Of a DNA stretch of 16,273 nucleotides, positions 7,004-14,273 are shown in pieces; positions within the stretch are counted from its first letter, which is position 1, and each line of letters opens with the position of its first letter. The notes beneath the pieces are model-generated. The model saw only the letters and a list, made by a program, of their open reading frames with translations. It made no database searches and had not been told where the DNA came from. Made by a program: the position numbers and the translations under genes. The DNA is from Betaproteobacteria bacterium. GTDB taxonomy: Bacteria; Pseudomonadota; Gammaproteobacteria; Burkholderiales; Casimicrobiaceae. The DNA lies in contig VBCL01000058.1 in assembly GCA_005888865.1 (NCBI GenBank), positions 13,764 through 30,036 of the forward strand, given 5' to 3'.

Positions 7004-8818
7004 ATGAATGTTGATGGTCGGTGGATCTACAGGGTGCCGGCACTCGCGCTGGGACTCGCGTTTTCGAATGCCGCGCTGGCGAATCCCGACGTCGAGAAGC
7101 AGACGGCCGACGCCAAGAACTGGGCGATGCAGGCCGGCGATATGTACAACCAGCGTTACAGCAAGCTCACCCAGATCAATGCTCAGAACGTGGGCAAGAT
7201 GCAGGTGGCGTGGATGTTTTCCACCGGCGTCCTTCGCGGTCACGAGGGTTCGCCGCTCGTCGTCGGCAACACCATGTACCTGCATACGCCGTTCCCCAAC
7301 AAGGTCTTCGCGCTCGATATCGATACGCAGAAAATCAAATGGCGCTACGAGCCGAAGCAGGATGCGGCGGTGATACCGCAAATGTGTTGCGACACGGTCT
7401 ATCGCGGCCTCGCCTATGCGGAAAACAAGATCTTCCTGCAACAGGCCGACAGCATGCTCGTCGCCCTGGATGCCAACACGGGTAAGGTGGTCTGGTCAGT
7501 CAAGAACGGCGATCCGAAAGTCGGCGCGGTGAACACCAACGCGCCCCATGTCTTCAAAGACAAGGTGATCACCGGTATTTCCGGCGGAGAGTGGGGCGTG
7601 CGCGGCTACGTCACCGCGTACGACATCAACAGCGGCAAGCAGGTCTGGAGGGCGTACAGCACCGGACCCGATGCCGAGATGCTCATCGATCCCGCAAAGA
7701 CGGTGACGTGGACTGACGGCGCACTCAAGCCCGTTGGCAAGGACTCGTCGCTCAAGACGTGGCAAGGCGATCAATGGAAGATCGGCGGCGGCACGACGTG
7801 GGGTTGGTACAGCTACGACAAAGCCCTGAACCTGATGTACTACGGCACACGAAACCCGTCGACCTGGAACCCATCGCAGCGTCCCGGCGACAACCGCTGG
7901 TCGATGACCATCATGGCGCGCGACGTCGACACCGGCATGGCGAAATGGGTCTTCCAGATGACGCCGTTCGATGAATGGGATTTCGACGGCGTCAACGAGA
8001 TGATCCTCGCCGACATCAACGTCAAGGGCAAGCCGACCAAGGCGCTCGTTCACTTCGATCGCAATGGCTTTGGCTACACCCTCGACCGCGTGACAGGCGC
8101 ACTGCTGGTCGCCGAGAAGTACGACCCGAAGGTGAACTGGGCGACGCACGTCGACATGAAGACGGGCCGGCCGCAAGTCGTGAAGCAATACTCGACCGCA
8201 CAAAATGGCCCCGACAAGAACAGCAAGGGGATCTGTCCGGCGGCACTGGGAACGAAGGACGAGCAACCCGCGGCGTTCAATCCCAAGAACGGCCGATTCT
8301 ATGTTCCGACCAACCACGTCTGCATGGACTACGAGCCGTTCAAGGTCGAATACACGGCAGGCCAGCCTTATGTCGGCGCGACGCTCGCGATGTTCCCGGC
8401 CCCCAACAGCCATGGCGGCATGGGCAACTTCATCGCCTGGGACGCGGGCACGGGCAAGATCGTGCAAAGCCACGCCGAGAAGTTCTCGGTGTGGAGCGGG
8501 GCGCTCGTGACTGCGGGCGGGATCGCCTGCTACGGCACGCTCGAGGGCTACCTCAAATGCGTCGATGCCAACGACATCAACAAGGAGCTGTTCAAGTTCA
8601 AGACGCCGTCGGGGATCATCGGCAACGTCTTCACCTATGAGCACAAGGGCAAGCAATACCTGGGTGTCTTCTCCGGCATCGGTGGTTGGGCGGGCATTGG
8701 CATGGCTGCCGGGCTCGAAAAGGACCAGGACGGCCTGGGCGCGGTCGGAGGCTACAAGGAGCTCCGCGACTACACCGAGCTGGGCGGGTCGCTGACAGTC
8801 TTCGCGCTTCCCAATTAA
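7004..8818 (+). CDS. xoxF: Lanthanide-dependent methanol dehydrogenase XoxF
   Basis: A 604-residue periplasmic PQQ enzyme that oxidises methanol (and often formaldehyde), passing electrons to cytochrome XoxG. The start is fixed by AGGAGG at 6994-6999 and a signal peptide ending NAALA-NP. A longer in-frame extension to 6821 lacks these. Key residues: the vicinal disulfide Cys128-Cys129 (QMCCDTVYRG) over PQQ, metal-site Glu196 (GGEWGVRG) and Asn284 (TRNPSTWN), catalytic Asp326 and the extra Asp328 in DEWDFDG. Asp328 is the residue that distinguishes lanthanide-dependent XoxF from calcium-dependent MxaF, which has Ala there. Tryptophan blade motifs run through the whole protein, and the length is normal. 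The gene heads a cluster with xoxG and xoxJ. No mxaI-like small-subunit gene is seen. A strong terminator hairpin follows. Confidence 0.97.
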   Translation: MNVDGRWIYRVPALALGLAFSNAALANPDVEKQTADAKNWAMQAGDMYNQRYSKLTQINAQNVGKMQVAWMFSTGVLRGHEGSPLVVGNTMYLHTPFPNKVFALDIDTQKIKWRYEPKQDAAVIPQMCCDTVYRGLAYAENKIFLQQADSMLVALDANTGKVVWSVKNGDPKVGAVNTNAPHVFKDKVITGISGGEWGVRGYVTAYDINSGKQVWRAYSTGPDAEMLIDPAKTVTWTDGALKPVGKDSSLKTWQGDQWKIGGGTTWGWYSYDKALNLMYYGTRNPSTWNPSQRPGDNRWSMTIMARDVDTGMAKWVFQMTPFDEWDFDGVNEMILADINVKGKPTKALVHFDRNGFGYTLDRVTGALLVAEKYDPKVNWATHVDMKTGRPQVVKQYSTAQNGPDKNSKGICPAALGTKDEQPAAFNPKNGRFYVPTNHVCMDYEPFKVEYTAGQPYVGATLAMFPAPNSHGGMGNFIAWDAGTGKIVQSHAEKFSVWSGALVTAGGIACYGTLEGYLKCVDANDINKELFKFKTPSGIIGNVFTYEHKGKQYLGVFSGIGGWAGIGMAAGLEKDQDGLGAVGGYKELRDYTELGGSLTVFALPN

Positions 8819-8833
8819 CTCGCAACACGCTCG

Positions 8834-8867
8834 AGCGCCGGCGCGGCATCCGCGCCGGCGCTTTCTT
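8834..8867 (+). terminator. Hairpin terminator between xoxF and xoxG
   Basis: A perfect 13-bp GC stem (8834-8846 with 8850-8862) closed by a CAT loop is followed by TTTCTT. It lies 15 bases after the xoxF stop and about 80 bases before xoxG. It could end most transcripts after xoxF or protect the xoxF 3' end, so that the dehydrogenase is made in excess over downstream proteins. Confidence 0.85.
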
Positions 8868-8944
8868 GCCCGAGGGCGAGCCGGAACTGATCCAGCGCCC
8901 CGGGGTCCCACGCTCACCGGCGACACTTCGGATTTAACTCAAAG

Positions 8945-9379
8945 ATGGCGCGCATGAGGTTATCGCTGCAGACGTTGTCACGGTTGGTTCTGGCTGGAGG
9001 TCTGCTCGCGGCATTGCCCACAGAAGCGCAAGACAAGGCTAAGTCCGCGGCAGCGGATCATCCCTACAAGGTCGTCGACGGCGTCAAGGTTGATCCGGTC
9101 ACCATGAACGGGTTTCGTGCCTGGCGGGCGGCCGCGTGCGATCGTTGTCACGGAGCCAATCAGCAAGGGCTCGTAGGTCCGTCCTTGCTGGAGAGCTTCA
9201 AGAACCTCAGCAAGGAGGAGTTCGTAAAGACGGTTACTGAAGGGCGGCTGGACAAGGGAATGCCGAGCTTCAAGACCAGCCCGATGGTCATGCAAAACAC
9301 CGACGGACTCTATGCGTACCTCAAAGGCCGATCGAACGGCGATATCACGCAGTCAAAGGTCGAAGAGCTGAAGCAATGA
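8945..9379 (+). CDS. xoxG: Cytochrome c XoxG, electron acceptor of XoxF
   Basis: A 144-residue exported monoheme cytochrome c. A signal peptide (residues 1-28, ending TEAQ) precedes the heme motif CDRCH (Cys65, Cys68, His69). A Met in the GMPSFKTSPMVM segment provides the likely sixth ligand. The stretch DPVTMNGFRAWRAAACDRCHG and the C-terminal LYAYLKGRSNGDI are typical of the c-type cytochromes that accompany methanol dehydrogenase. It lies directly between xoxF and xoxJ, and its last four bases (ATGA) overlap the xoxJ start. The Shine-Dalgarno is weak and an ATG three codons downstream is an alternative start. It would carry electrons from reduced PQQ toward a terminal oxidase. Confidence 0.92.
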   Translation: MARMRLSLQTLSRLVLAGGLLAALPTEAQDKAKSAAADHPYKVVDGVKVDPVTMNGFRAWRAAACDRCHGANQQGLVGPSLLESFKNLSKEEFVKTVTEGRLDKGMPSFKTSPMVMQNTDGLYAYLKGRSNGDITQSKVEELKQ

Positions 9380-10296
9380 CTCGGCAGAGCAGCTTGCACG
9401 GACATTCTCGCCTACGTTCTCGCACGCGAGCCATGAGACGGCTACGCAAGTTATTGCGGAGTTGGCCCTTGGAGATGGTGACTTGCGCTATCGTCGCCGG
9501 GAGCGCCAACGCGTACGCAGGGGACATGCCGACGGCCTTCCGCCCCTGCATCGATCCCAGCAATCTTCCGTTTGCGAACGACAAGGGAGAAGGCTTCGAG
9601 AACAGGATCGCCGAGCTGTTCGCAAAAAAACTGGGACTGCCGGTGCAAAGCTATTCCTTCCCGCAACGAATGAATTTCGTCCGCAATACGTTGCGGTACA
9701 AGTTGCCCGGAGAGGATTTTCGCTGTGACGTCGTGATGGGCGTTCCCGCCGGTTACGACCAGACGTCGACCACCGCAGCCTATTATCATTCCACCTATGT
9801 CCTGGTGTATCCAAAGGGCAAGGGCCTCGACCAGGTGAGGAGCGGTCCCGATCTGTTCGCGCTGCCGCCTGATGTTCGAGGCAAGCTAAGGATCGGGATC
9901 TACGACAAGTCGCCCGCGTCCGCGTGGCTCGTCAAGCATGGAATGGAAGCGCAGGCAAAGCCCTACCAGATGCTTTCGCCGGATCCGGACCAGTATCCGG
10001 GTTCCATCGTCGACAAAGACCTCGCGCAGGGCAAGATCGACGCGGTAATCGTCTGGGGGCCTGTCGGGAGCTATTACGCCAAGCGGGTCACGAACGTACC
10101 CCTGACCGTGATTCCTCTCAAATCGGAACCCGGCGTCAAGTTCGATTACGAAATCGCGATGGGCGTTCGATACGGGGAGCCCGAATGGAAGGCGACCGTC
10201 GAGAAGCTCATCGCGGAGAACCGACCCGCCGTTACGGCGATCCTCCGCGAATACGCTGTTCCGCTGGTCAACGAGCGCGGCGATCTCGTCGAATAA
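9376..10296 (+). CDS. xoxJ: Periplasmic binding protein XoxJ
   Basis: A 306-residue member of the MxaJ/XoxJ group, annotated in databases as quinoprotein dehydrogenase-associated ABC-type substrate-binding protein. The fold is that of a type 2 solute-binding protein, with the opening FRPCIDPSNLPFANDKGEGFENRIAELFAKKLG and later motifs FRCDVVMGVPAGYDQ, TAAYYHSTYVLVYP and GKIDAVIVWGPVGSYYAK visible in order. XoxJ is thought to interact with XoxF and help its maturation or activation, not to import a nutrient; no ABC permease or ATPase genes are nearby. The ATG at 9376 overlaps the xoxG stop, suggesting translational coupling. A downstream ATG at 9433 would give a more conventional signal peptide (MRRLRKLL, then a hydrophobic core to AYAGD). 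Confidence 0.92.
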   Translation: MTRQSSLHGHSRLRSRTRAMRRLRKLLRSWPLEMVTCAIVAGSANAYAGDMPTAFRPCIDPSNLPFANDKGEGFENRIAELFAKKLGLPVQSYSFPQRMNFVRNTLRYKLPGEDFRCDVVMGVPAGYDQTSTTAAYYHSTYVLVYPKGKGLDQVRSGPDLFALPPDVRGKLRIGIYDKSPASAWLVKHGMEAQAKPYQMLSPDPDQYPGSIVDKDLAQGKIDAVIVWGPVGSYYAKRVTNVPLTVIPLKSEPGVKFDYEIAMGVRYGEPEWKATVEKLIAENRPAVTAILREYAVPLVNERGDLVE

Positions 10297-10314
10297 GGTA
10301 GCGGGGGAGCATCG

Positions 10315-10659
10315 ATGCGAATGCGATACGCTCTGTTGTTGATCCTTTGTTTCGCCCCGCTGGCCCGTGCCAATGACTTTCCCACCCAGGCGCGGGTCGA
10401 GTTCGTTCTCAACTGCATGAGGGAAAGCAAGGCGGCTCAGCAGGAGTCGATGTATAAGTGCTCCTGCGCAATCGACGCGATCGCCGAGAAAGTCCCGTAC
10501 AGCACGTGGGTCGATCTTTCCACCGTTGCGAACGGTATTACGATCGCTGGCGAGCGCGGAGGCGTCATGCGCGATATCAAGGACGGGCGCAAGCTGATCG
10601 CGTCATATCGGGAGCTGCAGGAAAGCGCCAAAAAGCGCTGCTTCATCCGCAGCGACTGA
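10315..10659 (+). CDS. Small exported protein with four cysteines, unknown function
   Basis: A 114-residue protein with a signal peptide (core LLLILCFAPLA, cleavage near ARAND). The mature part carries four cysteines: Cys34, Cys49, Cys51 and Cys109, the middle pair as CSC. They are likely disulfide- or metal-linked, but there is no CxxCH heme motif. The rest is mostly helical and charged. GGGGGAG upstream supports the start; an in-frame ATG two codons later is possible. It lies 18 bases after xoxJ and 16 bases before the metallohydrolase gene, so it belongs to the xox operon. I recognise no named family; it may be a small partner of the quinoprotein module. Confidence 0.8.
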   Translation: MRMRYALLLILCFAPLARANDFPTQARVEFVLNCMRESKAAQQESMYKCSCAIDAIAEKVPYSTWVDLSTVANGITIAGERGGVMRDIKDGRKLIASYRELQESAKKRCFIRSD

Positions 10660-10675
10660 CGCTCTGGGCGCGGCG

Positions 10676-11623
10676 GTGGCCAAGGGCTGCACACACCGAC
10701 GCCGGATTGCGCCCCTTCTCGCCGGGTTGATCATTGCGTTGTCGGTCGCTGCGACGGCGGCGTCGCCGGAAGTCGCGGATTTCGCGCTCGAGAACCCCGC
10801 GCCCGGCGTGTACGTACACTACGGGCAACAAGCCGAGATGAGCCGTGCGAACCGCGGCGATATTGCCAACCTCGGGTTCGTCGTGGGCAGCCGTTGCGTG
10901 GCCGTGATCGATACCGGGGGCACGTATGCCGTGGGTCACGCGCTGCGGGAAGCCATCCGGGGCGTCACCGCCGCGCCGATATGCTATGTCATCAATACGC
11001 ATGGGCATCCCGACCATGTCTTCGGTAATCCGGCGTTTGCCCAGGATCGGCCCGAGTTCGTCGGTCACGTCCGCCTCGCGGATGCCCTGCAGCGACGCGG
11101 TCCGAATTACCTCAATGCGTTGAAGCGGGACCTGGGGGACGCAGCGGACCAGAGTGGCATCGTGCCGCCGACGCGCTCGGTCGCCTCGACCGACGAGCTC
11201 GATCTCGGTGGCCGGATGCTGACGCTGCGAGCCTGGAAGACCGCACATACGGACAACGATCTCACGGTCTTTGACCAGACCAGCGGAACGCTCTGGCTCG
11301 GCGACCTGCTCTTCGTCGGACACGTACCGGTTGTCGACGGCAGCTTGCGCGGTTTCCTGGCGGCGATCGACGAGATCAAGACCGTTCGCGCAAGCCTCGC
11401 GATCCCAGGGCACGGTCGCGCGCTCGGCTGGCCGGAGGCGATCGCCCCCGAGGAACGCTACCTGAAACGTCTCCGGGACGACGTGCGCGCGGCCATCAAG
11501 GCCAAGCGCACGCTGGCCGAGACGCTTGGATCGGGCGACGCAGGATGCGAGCAATGGCTTTTGTGCGACCAGTTTCAGAGGCGTAATGTCAGTGCCGCCT
11601 ATGCGGAGCTCGAGTGGGAGTGA
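10676..11623 (+). CDS. Metallo-beta-lactamase-fold hydrolase (quinoprotein relay system, SoxH-like)
   Basis: A 315-residue exported zinc hydrolase with a signal peptide (core LLAGLIIALSVAATAAS). The full metal site is present: H109-G-H111-P-D113-H114 in THGHPDH, His191 in AHTDND, Asp210 in LGDLLF and His246 in IPGHG. His131 (VGH) is also present. The overall pattern is that of SoxH and glyoxalase II relatives and of the database family 'quinoprotein relay system zinc metallohydrolase'. The substrate is unknown; a thioester or other conjugate on the SoxYZ-like carrier encoded next is an attractive but untested idea. The start is GTG (10676), 16 bases after the preceding gene, so the cluster continues. 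A paralogue with a ruined metal site lies at 5752-6708 on the other strand. Confidence 0.9.
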   Translation: MAKGCTHRRRIAPLLAGLIIALSVAATAASPEVADFALENPAPGVYVHYGQQAEMSRANRGDIANLGFVVGSRCVAVIDTGGTYAVGHALREAIRGVTAAPICYVINTHGHPDHVFGNPAFAQDRPEFVGHVRLADALQRRGPNYLNALKRDLGDAADQSGIVPPTRSVASTDELDLGGRMLTLRAWKTAHTDNDLTVFDQTSGTLWLGDLLFVGHVPVVDGSLRGFLAAIDEIKTVRASLAIPGHGRALGWPEAIAPEERYLKRLRDDVRAAIKAKRTLAETLGSGDAGCEQWLLCDQFQRRNVSAAYAELEWE

Positions 11624-11713
11624 GCGCCGAAGCGTAATATTGTCGTCACTTGACGCTCGCCGGGCCGGAATGGGGCAAGACTGGCCGCGGTGAAGCGTAT
11701 GGAGCTCGTCGAG

Positions 11714-12553
11714 ATGACTTGGCGTTTCCTCAGCGTCGTGCTTGGCCTGTCCCTGACCGCTGCCAGCGTGGCGCGAGCCCAGGACGTTGATCCCGCCGAC
11801 AGTGTCGTGTGGAAGAAGGTCTACACGAGCGTATTTTCAGATGCGCCGCTCGAAGCCGCCGACAAGGTCATCACGCTGGTCACGCCCAGGCGCGCCGAGG
11901 ACGCGGCTATCGTTCCGGTCGCGATCCGGTCGCAGTTCCCGCAGACGAGAGAACGCTTCATTGAAAGGATCTGGCTGGTCGTCGACAACAACCCGTCGCC
12001 GATCGCGGCGGTGTTCGATTTCACGCCCGAGAGCGGGCGCGCCGACATCGAGACACGCATTCGGGTCGAGCAGTACACGCATGTGCGGGCGATCGCGCGG
12101 ACCAACGACGGCAAACTGTACATGACCGCCAACTACGTCAAGGCGTCGGGCGGCTGCTCGGCCCCTTCGGGCAAGGACGCGGTGGCAGCCAAGGCCAACC
12201 TCGGCAAAATGCGCCTCCGCGTCGATGACTCCGCGATTCCCGGGCAGCCCGCCCTGGCGCAGCTGATGATCAGCCATCCGAATGATTCCGGGCTCGCCAT
12301 GGATCAGGTGACACGCAACTATGCGTCGCCGCATTTCGTTCGCCAGGTGAAGGTGAGCTACGCGGGTAAGCTTGTGATGAGCGCGGAGGTCGATTTCTCG
12401 ATCAGCGAGAATCCGAACTTCCGGTTCTATTTCGTGGCGGACGGCGGGGGTCAGCTGGAGGCGAAGGCTGTCGACAACGAGGACCTCGAGTTCGAGACGA
12501 GTGTGAGGCTTGGTCCGGATCGCGGCGGTGGTGAGGCCTTCACGCTGCGGTGA
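11714..12553 (+). CDS. SoxY-SoxZ-like fused carrier protein, quinoprotein-associated
   Basis: A 279-residue exported protein that fuses a SoxY-like half (about residues 30-150) to a SoxZ-like half (about 170-275, ending in FDFSISENPNFRFYF-like immunoglobulin-type strands). The only cysteine, Cys148 in KASGGCSAP, sits at the junction, where SoxY carries its substrate-bearing GGC motif. In thiosulfate oxidation this thiol bears sulfur intermediates. Here no soxA, soxX, soxB or soxCD is present, so a different cargo is likely. Known as the quinoprotein dehydrogenase-associated SoxYZ-like carrier. The start chosen (ATG 11714) has GGAG nine bases upstream and gives a clean signal peptide ending RAQD; in-frame starts at 11690 (GTG) and 11699 (ATG) are alternatives. 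Its TGA overlaps the GTG of the TPM gene by four bases. Confidence 0.88.
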   Translation: MTWRFLSVVLGLSLTAASVARAQDVDPADSVVWKKVYTSVFSDAPLEAADKVITLVTPRRAEDAAIVPVAIRSQFPQTRERFIERIWLVVDNNPSPIAAVFDFTPESGRADIETRIRVEQYTHVRAIARTNDGKLYMTANYVKASGGCSAPSGKDAVAAKANLGKMRLRVDDSAIPGQPALAQLMISHPNDSGLAMDQVTRNYASPHFVRQVKVSYAGKLVMSAEVDFSISENPNFRFYFVADGGGQLEAKAVDNEDLEFETSVRLGPDRGGGEAFTLR

Positions 12554-13635
12554 CGACGATGCCACCACAAGGATCACCGGTCGTCGCCGACGCCTCGGCG
12601 GCCATGGATGCCCGGCAGGGCGGGTCGTTCGCGGCACGGCACGGCGCAGCGCTTGCGGCGGGCGCGACCGCGCTCGTGCTCCTTGCGGTCGCGGCGGCGC
12701 TCCTCCCGCGCAAATCGCTCGACACGCCGCCTGCGCCGCCTGCGCACTGGTTCGACGACCGCGGGGGACTCGTCTCCCCAGGCTACGCGGGAGCGAAAAG
12801 CGAGTATCTTCAGCAATACTTGCCCCTGTTCCTGCACACATCGGTCCTGATCGTGACCGAGCGGAGCGCGCCATCGGGCGCGATCGAGGATTACACAGCC
12901 CGGGCGGCCAACGCCTGGAGGATCGGTGCGAAAGGTGCCGATAACGGCATGGTCCTTTTCGTGTTTCGCGACCCACGGACGGTTCGTCTGGAGGTAGGCT
13001 ACGGCCTCGAGGGGCCGCTGCCCGACGTGGAAGCCAAGCACCTGGTCGAGGCCACGCTGCTGCCGAAATTCGCTGCGGGACTCTACGAGGAAGGCTTCGA
13101 CGATTTCATCTTCGGCCTGGAAAAGAAGCTCAAGGTCTACGCCGGCGAGACCGATCGGACGTCGAGCGCGACCGGCATCGTCGAGTACGTATTCGGGGTG
13201 CTGCGACAGACCCCGCGGGTCGCGCGTTCGGTCTGGACCGCGTTCGGGGCCGCCGATGCGCAGGGTCGCGTCGTTCTTGTGCTGTTCGGTGCCGTCCTCG
13301 CGTCGCTTCTAGCCTACGCGCTCGCCGGCTTCGTGGAGGGTCTGCTCGCGCTGATCCAGTTGCCCTGGCGTATCGCCACCGGCAGCGCGCTGCACGCGCT
13401 GAGCCGCGAGCGCCTGGCGGCGGAATTCGCGCCCGCCGAGTTCATCCGCCGTCCTCCACGATCGCTGGTCGCAATCGCGACCGAGCTCAGGCTTACGACG
13501 ATCGCCTGGGGGCTGATGTGCGTCGCGGGATTCGTCGTCGGTGTCGCTTTCGTCGGTATGGGCACCGAAGTCTTCATTGGCGAACGCGGACAGTTCAGCG
13601 GGGCCGGCATCACGACCGGCTGGTCCGTGCCTTGA
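12550..13635 (+). CDS. Membrane-anchored TPM-domain protein
   Basis: A 361-residue protein with an N-terminal membrane segment (about 32-52) and two more (about 241-263 and 317-337). Between the first and second is a TPM domain (about 66-200), recognised by FDDRGGLVSPGY, by WRIGAKGADNGMVLFVF and by RTVRLEVGYGLEGPLPD. TPM domains are found in phosphatase-like lumenal and periplasmic proteins, some involved in assembling other complexes. The C-terminus ends GQFSGAGITTGW, a shortened version of the glycine-rich tail common in this family. The start is GTG at 12550, sharing GTGA with the stop of the SoxYZ-like gene, so translation is coupled. Its presence with the carrier and hydrolase suggests a job in maturation or anchoring of the quinoprotein module in the inner membrane. 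Biochemical role unknown. Confidence 0.87.
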   Translation: MTTMPPQGSPVVADASAAMDARQGGSFAARHGAALAAGATALVLLAVAAALLPRKSLDTPPAPPAHWFDDRGGLVSPGYAGAKSEYLQQYLPLFLHTSVLIVTERSAPSGAIEDYTARAANAWRIGAKGADNGMVLFVFRDPRTVRLEVGYGLEGPLPDVEAKHLVEATLLPKFAAGLYEEGFDDFIFGLEKKLKVYAGETDRTSSATGIVEYVFGVLRQTPRVARSVWTAFGAADAQGRVVLVLFGAVLASLLAYALAGFVEGLLALIQLPWRIATGSALHALSRERLAAEFAPAEFIRRPPRSLVAIATELRLTTIAWGLMCVAGFVVGVAFVGMGTEVFIGERGQFSGAGITTGWSVP

Positions 13636-13664
13636 GCCGAACGTCCAGCCGCTTCGCATTGCCG

Positions 13665-13691
13665 TTGACTTGACCCGGGAGTATCCTTAAT
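13665..13691 (+). promoter_or_regulatory. Weak candidate promoter for the molybdenum hydroxylase genes
   Basis: In the 164-base gap between the TPM gene and the [2Fe-2S] subunit gene, TTGACT (13665-13670) and CTTAAT (13686-13691) could form a promoter with a short 15-base spacer. No terminator hairpin is obvious in the gap. Tentative. Confidence 0.22.
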
Positions 13692-13799
13692 CGGCCAGCG
13701 CGCCCCGAGCGCGTAGTAGTGCGTCACCAATCCCAAGTCGTGTCTTTGCGTTCACAACAACAGCTTCATTCTGCGGCATCCCACTGAAGGAGAACGACC

Positions 13800-14270
13800 G
13801 TGTCCGTCTCGTTGTCACTCACCGTCAACGGCAAGGCGGCGCGCGCGGAAATCGATCCGCGCACGCTGCTCGTCGACTTCATCCGCAACCACCTTGCGCT
13901 GACCGGCACCCACGTCGGCTGCGATACCGGGCAATGCGGTGCCTGCACCGTGCTCATCGATGGCAACGCGGTCAAGGCCTGCACGATTCTCGCCGCGCAA
14001 GCCGAGGGCTCGAAAGTCACGACCATCGAGGGGCTCGCGACCGACGGCGCGCTGCATCCGATGCAGGCCGCGTTCAAGGAGTGCCATGGCCTGCAGTGCG
14101 GATTCTGTACGCCGGGTATGGTGATGAGCGCGATCGACCTCGTGCAAAGGCATCCCAATGCCGACGAGAAGACGATCCGCGCCGAGCTCGAAGGCAATCT
14201 CTGCCGCTGCACCGGGTACCAGAACATCGTCAAGGCGGTGGCTCAGGCCGCCGCTGCAATGAGGAGGTAG
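13800..14270 (+). CDS. Molybdenum hydroxylase small subunit, two [2Fe-2S] clusters (CoxS-like)
   Basis: A 156-residue iron-sulfur subunit that carries electrons from the molybdenum centre to FAD or another acceptor. The plant-type cluster is bound by Cys41, Cys46, Cys49 and Cys61 (GCDTGQCGACT). The second cluster is bound by Cys100, Cys103, Cys135 and Cys137 (CGFCTPGM, then CRCTGY). All eight are present and the length is normal. The start is GTG with AAGGAGA upstream. No signal peptide, so cytoplasmic. It is followed three bases later by the large subunit. The family is shared by CO dehydrogenase, aldehyde oxidoreductase, isoquinoline oxidoreductase and others, so the small subunit alone does not tell the substrate. 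Confidence 0.95.
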   Translation: MSVSLSLTVNGKAARAEIDPRTLLVDFIRNHLALTGTHVGCDTGQCGACTVLIDGNAVKACTILAAQAEGSKVTTIEGLATDGALHPMQAAFKECHGLQCGFCTPGMVMSAIDLVQRHPNADEKTIRAELEGNLCRCTGYQNIVKAVAQAAAAMRR

Positions 14271-14273
14271 ATC

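Noticed and set aside
7004..8818. Calling this gene mxaF (calcium methanol dehydrogenase)
   Set aside because: Asp328 two residues after the catalytic Asp replaces the Ala of MxaF, no mxaI small-subunit gene is present, and the neighbours are xoxG and xoxJ.
7496..8926. 476-residue open frame on the minus strand opposite xoxF
   Set aside because: It lies wholly antisense to a well-supported XoxF gene, has the Arg/Val/Asp-rich composition of a GC-rich shadow frame and shows no recognisable motif.
11837..12976. 379-residue open frame on the minus strand across the SoxYZ-like and TPM genes
   Set aside because: It spans two overlapping plus-strand genes with signal peptide, Cys motif and TPM motifs. 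Its Arg-rich sequence is typical of antisense frames in GC-rich DNA.
11690..13635. A thiosulfate-oxidising Sox system
   Set aside because: Only a fused SoxYZ-like carrier and a SoxH-like hydrolase are present. No soxA, soxX, soxB or soxCD is visible, and the genes are attached to xoxFGJ.
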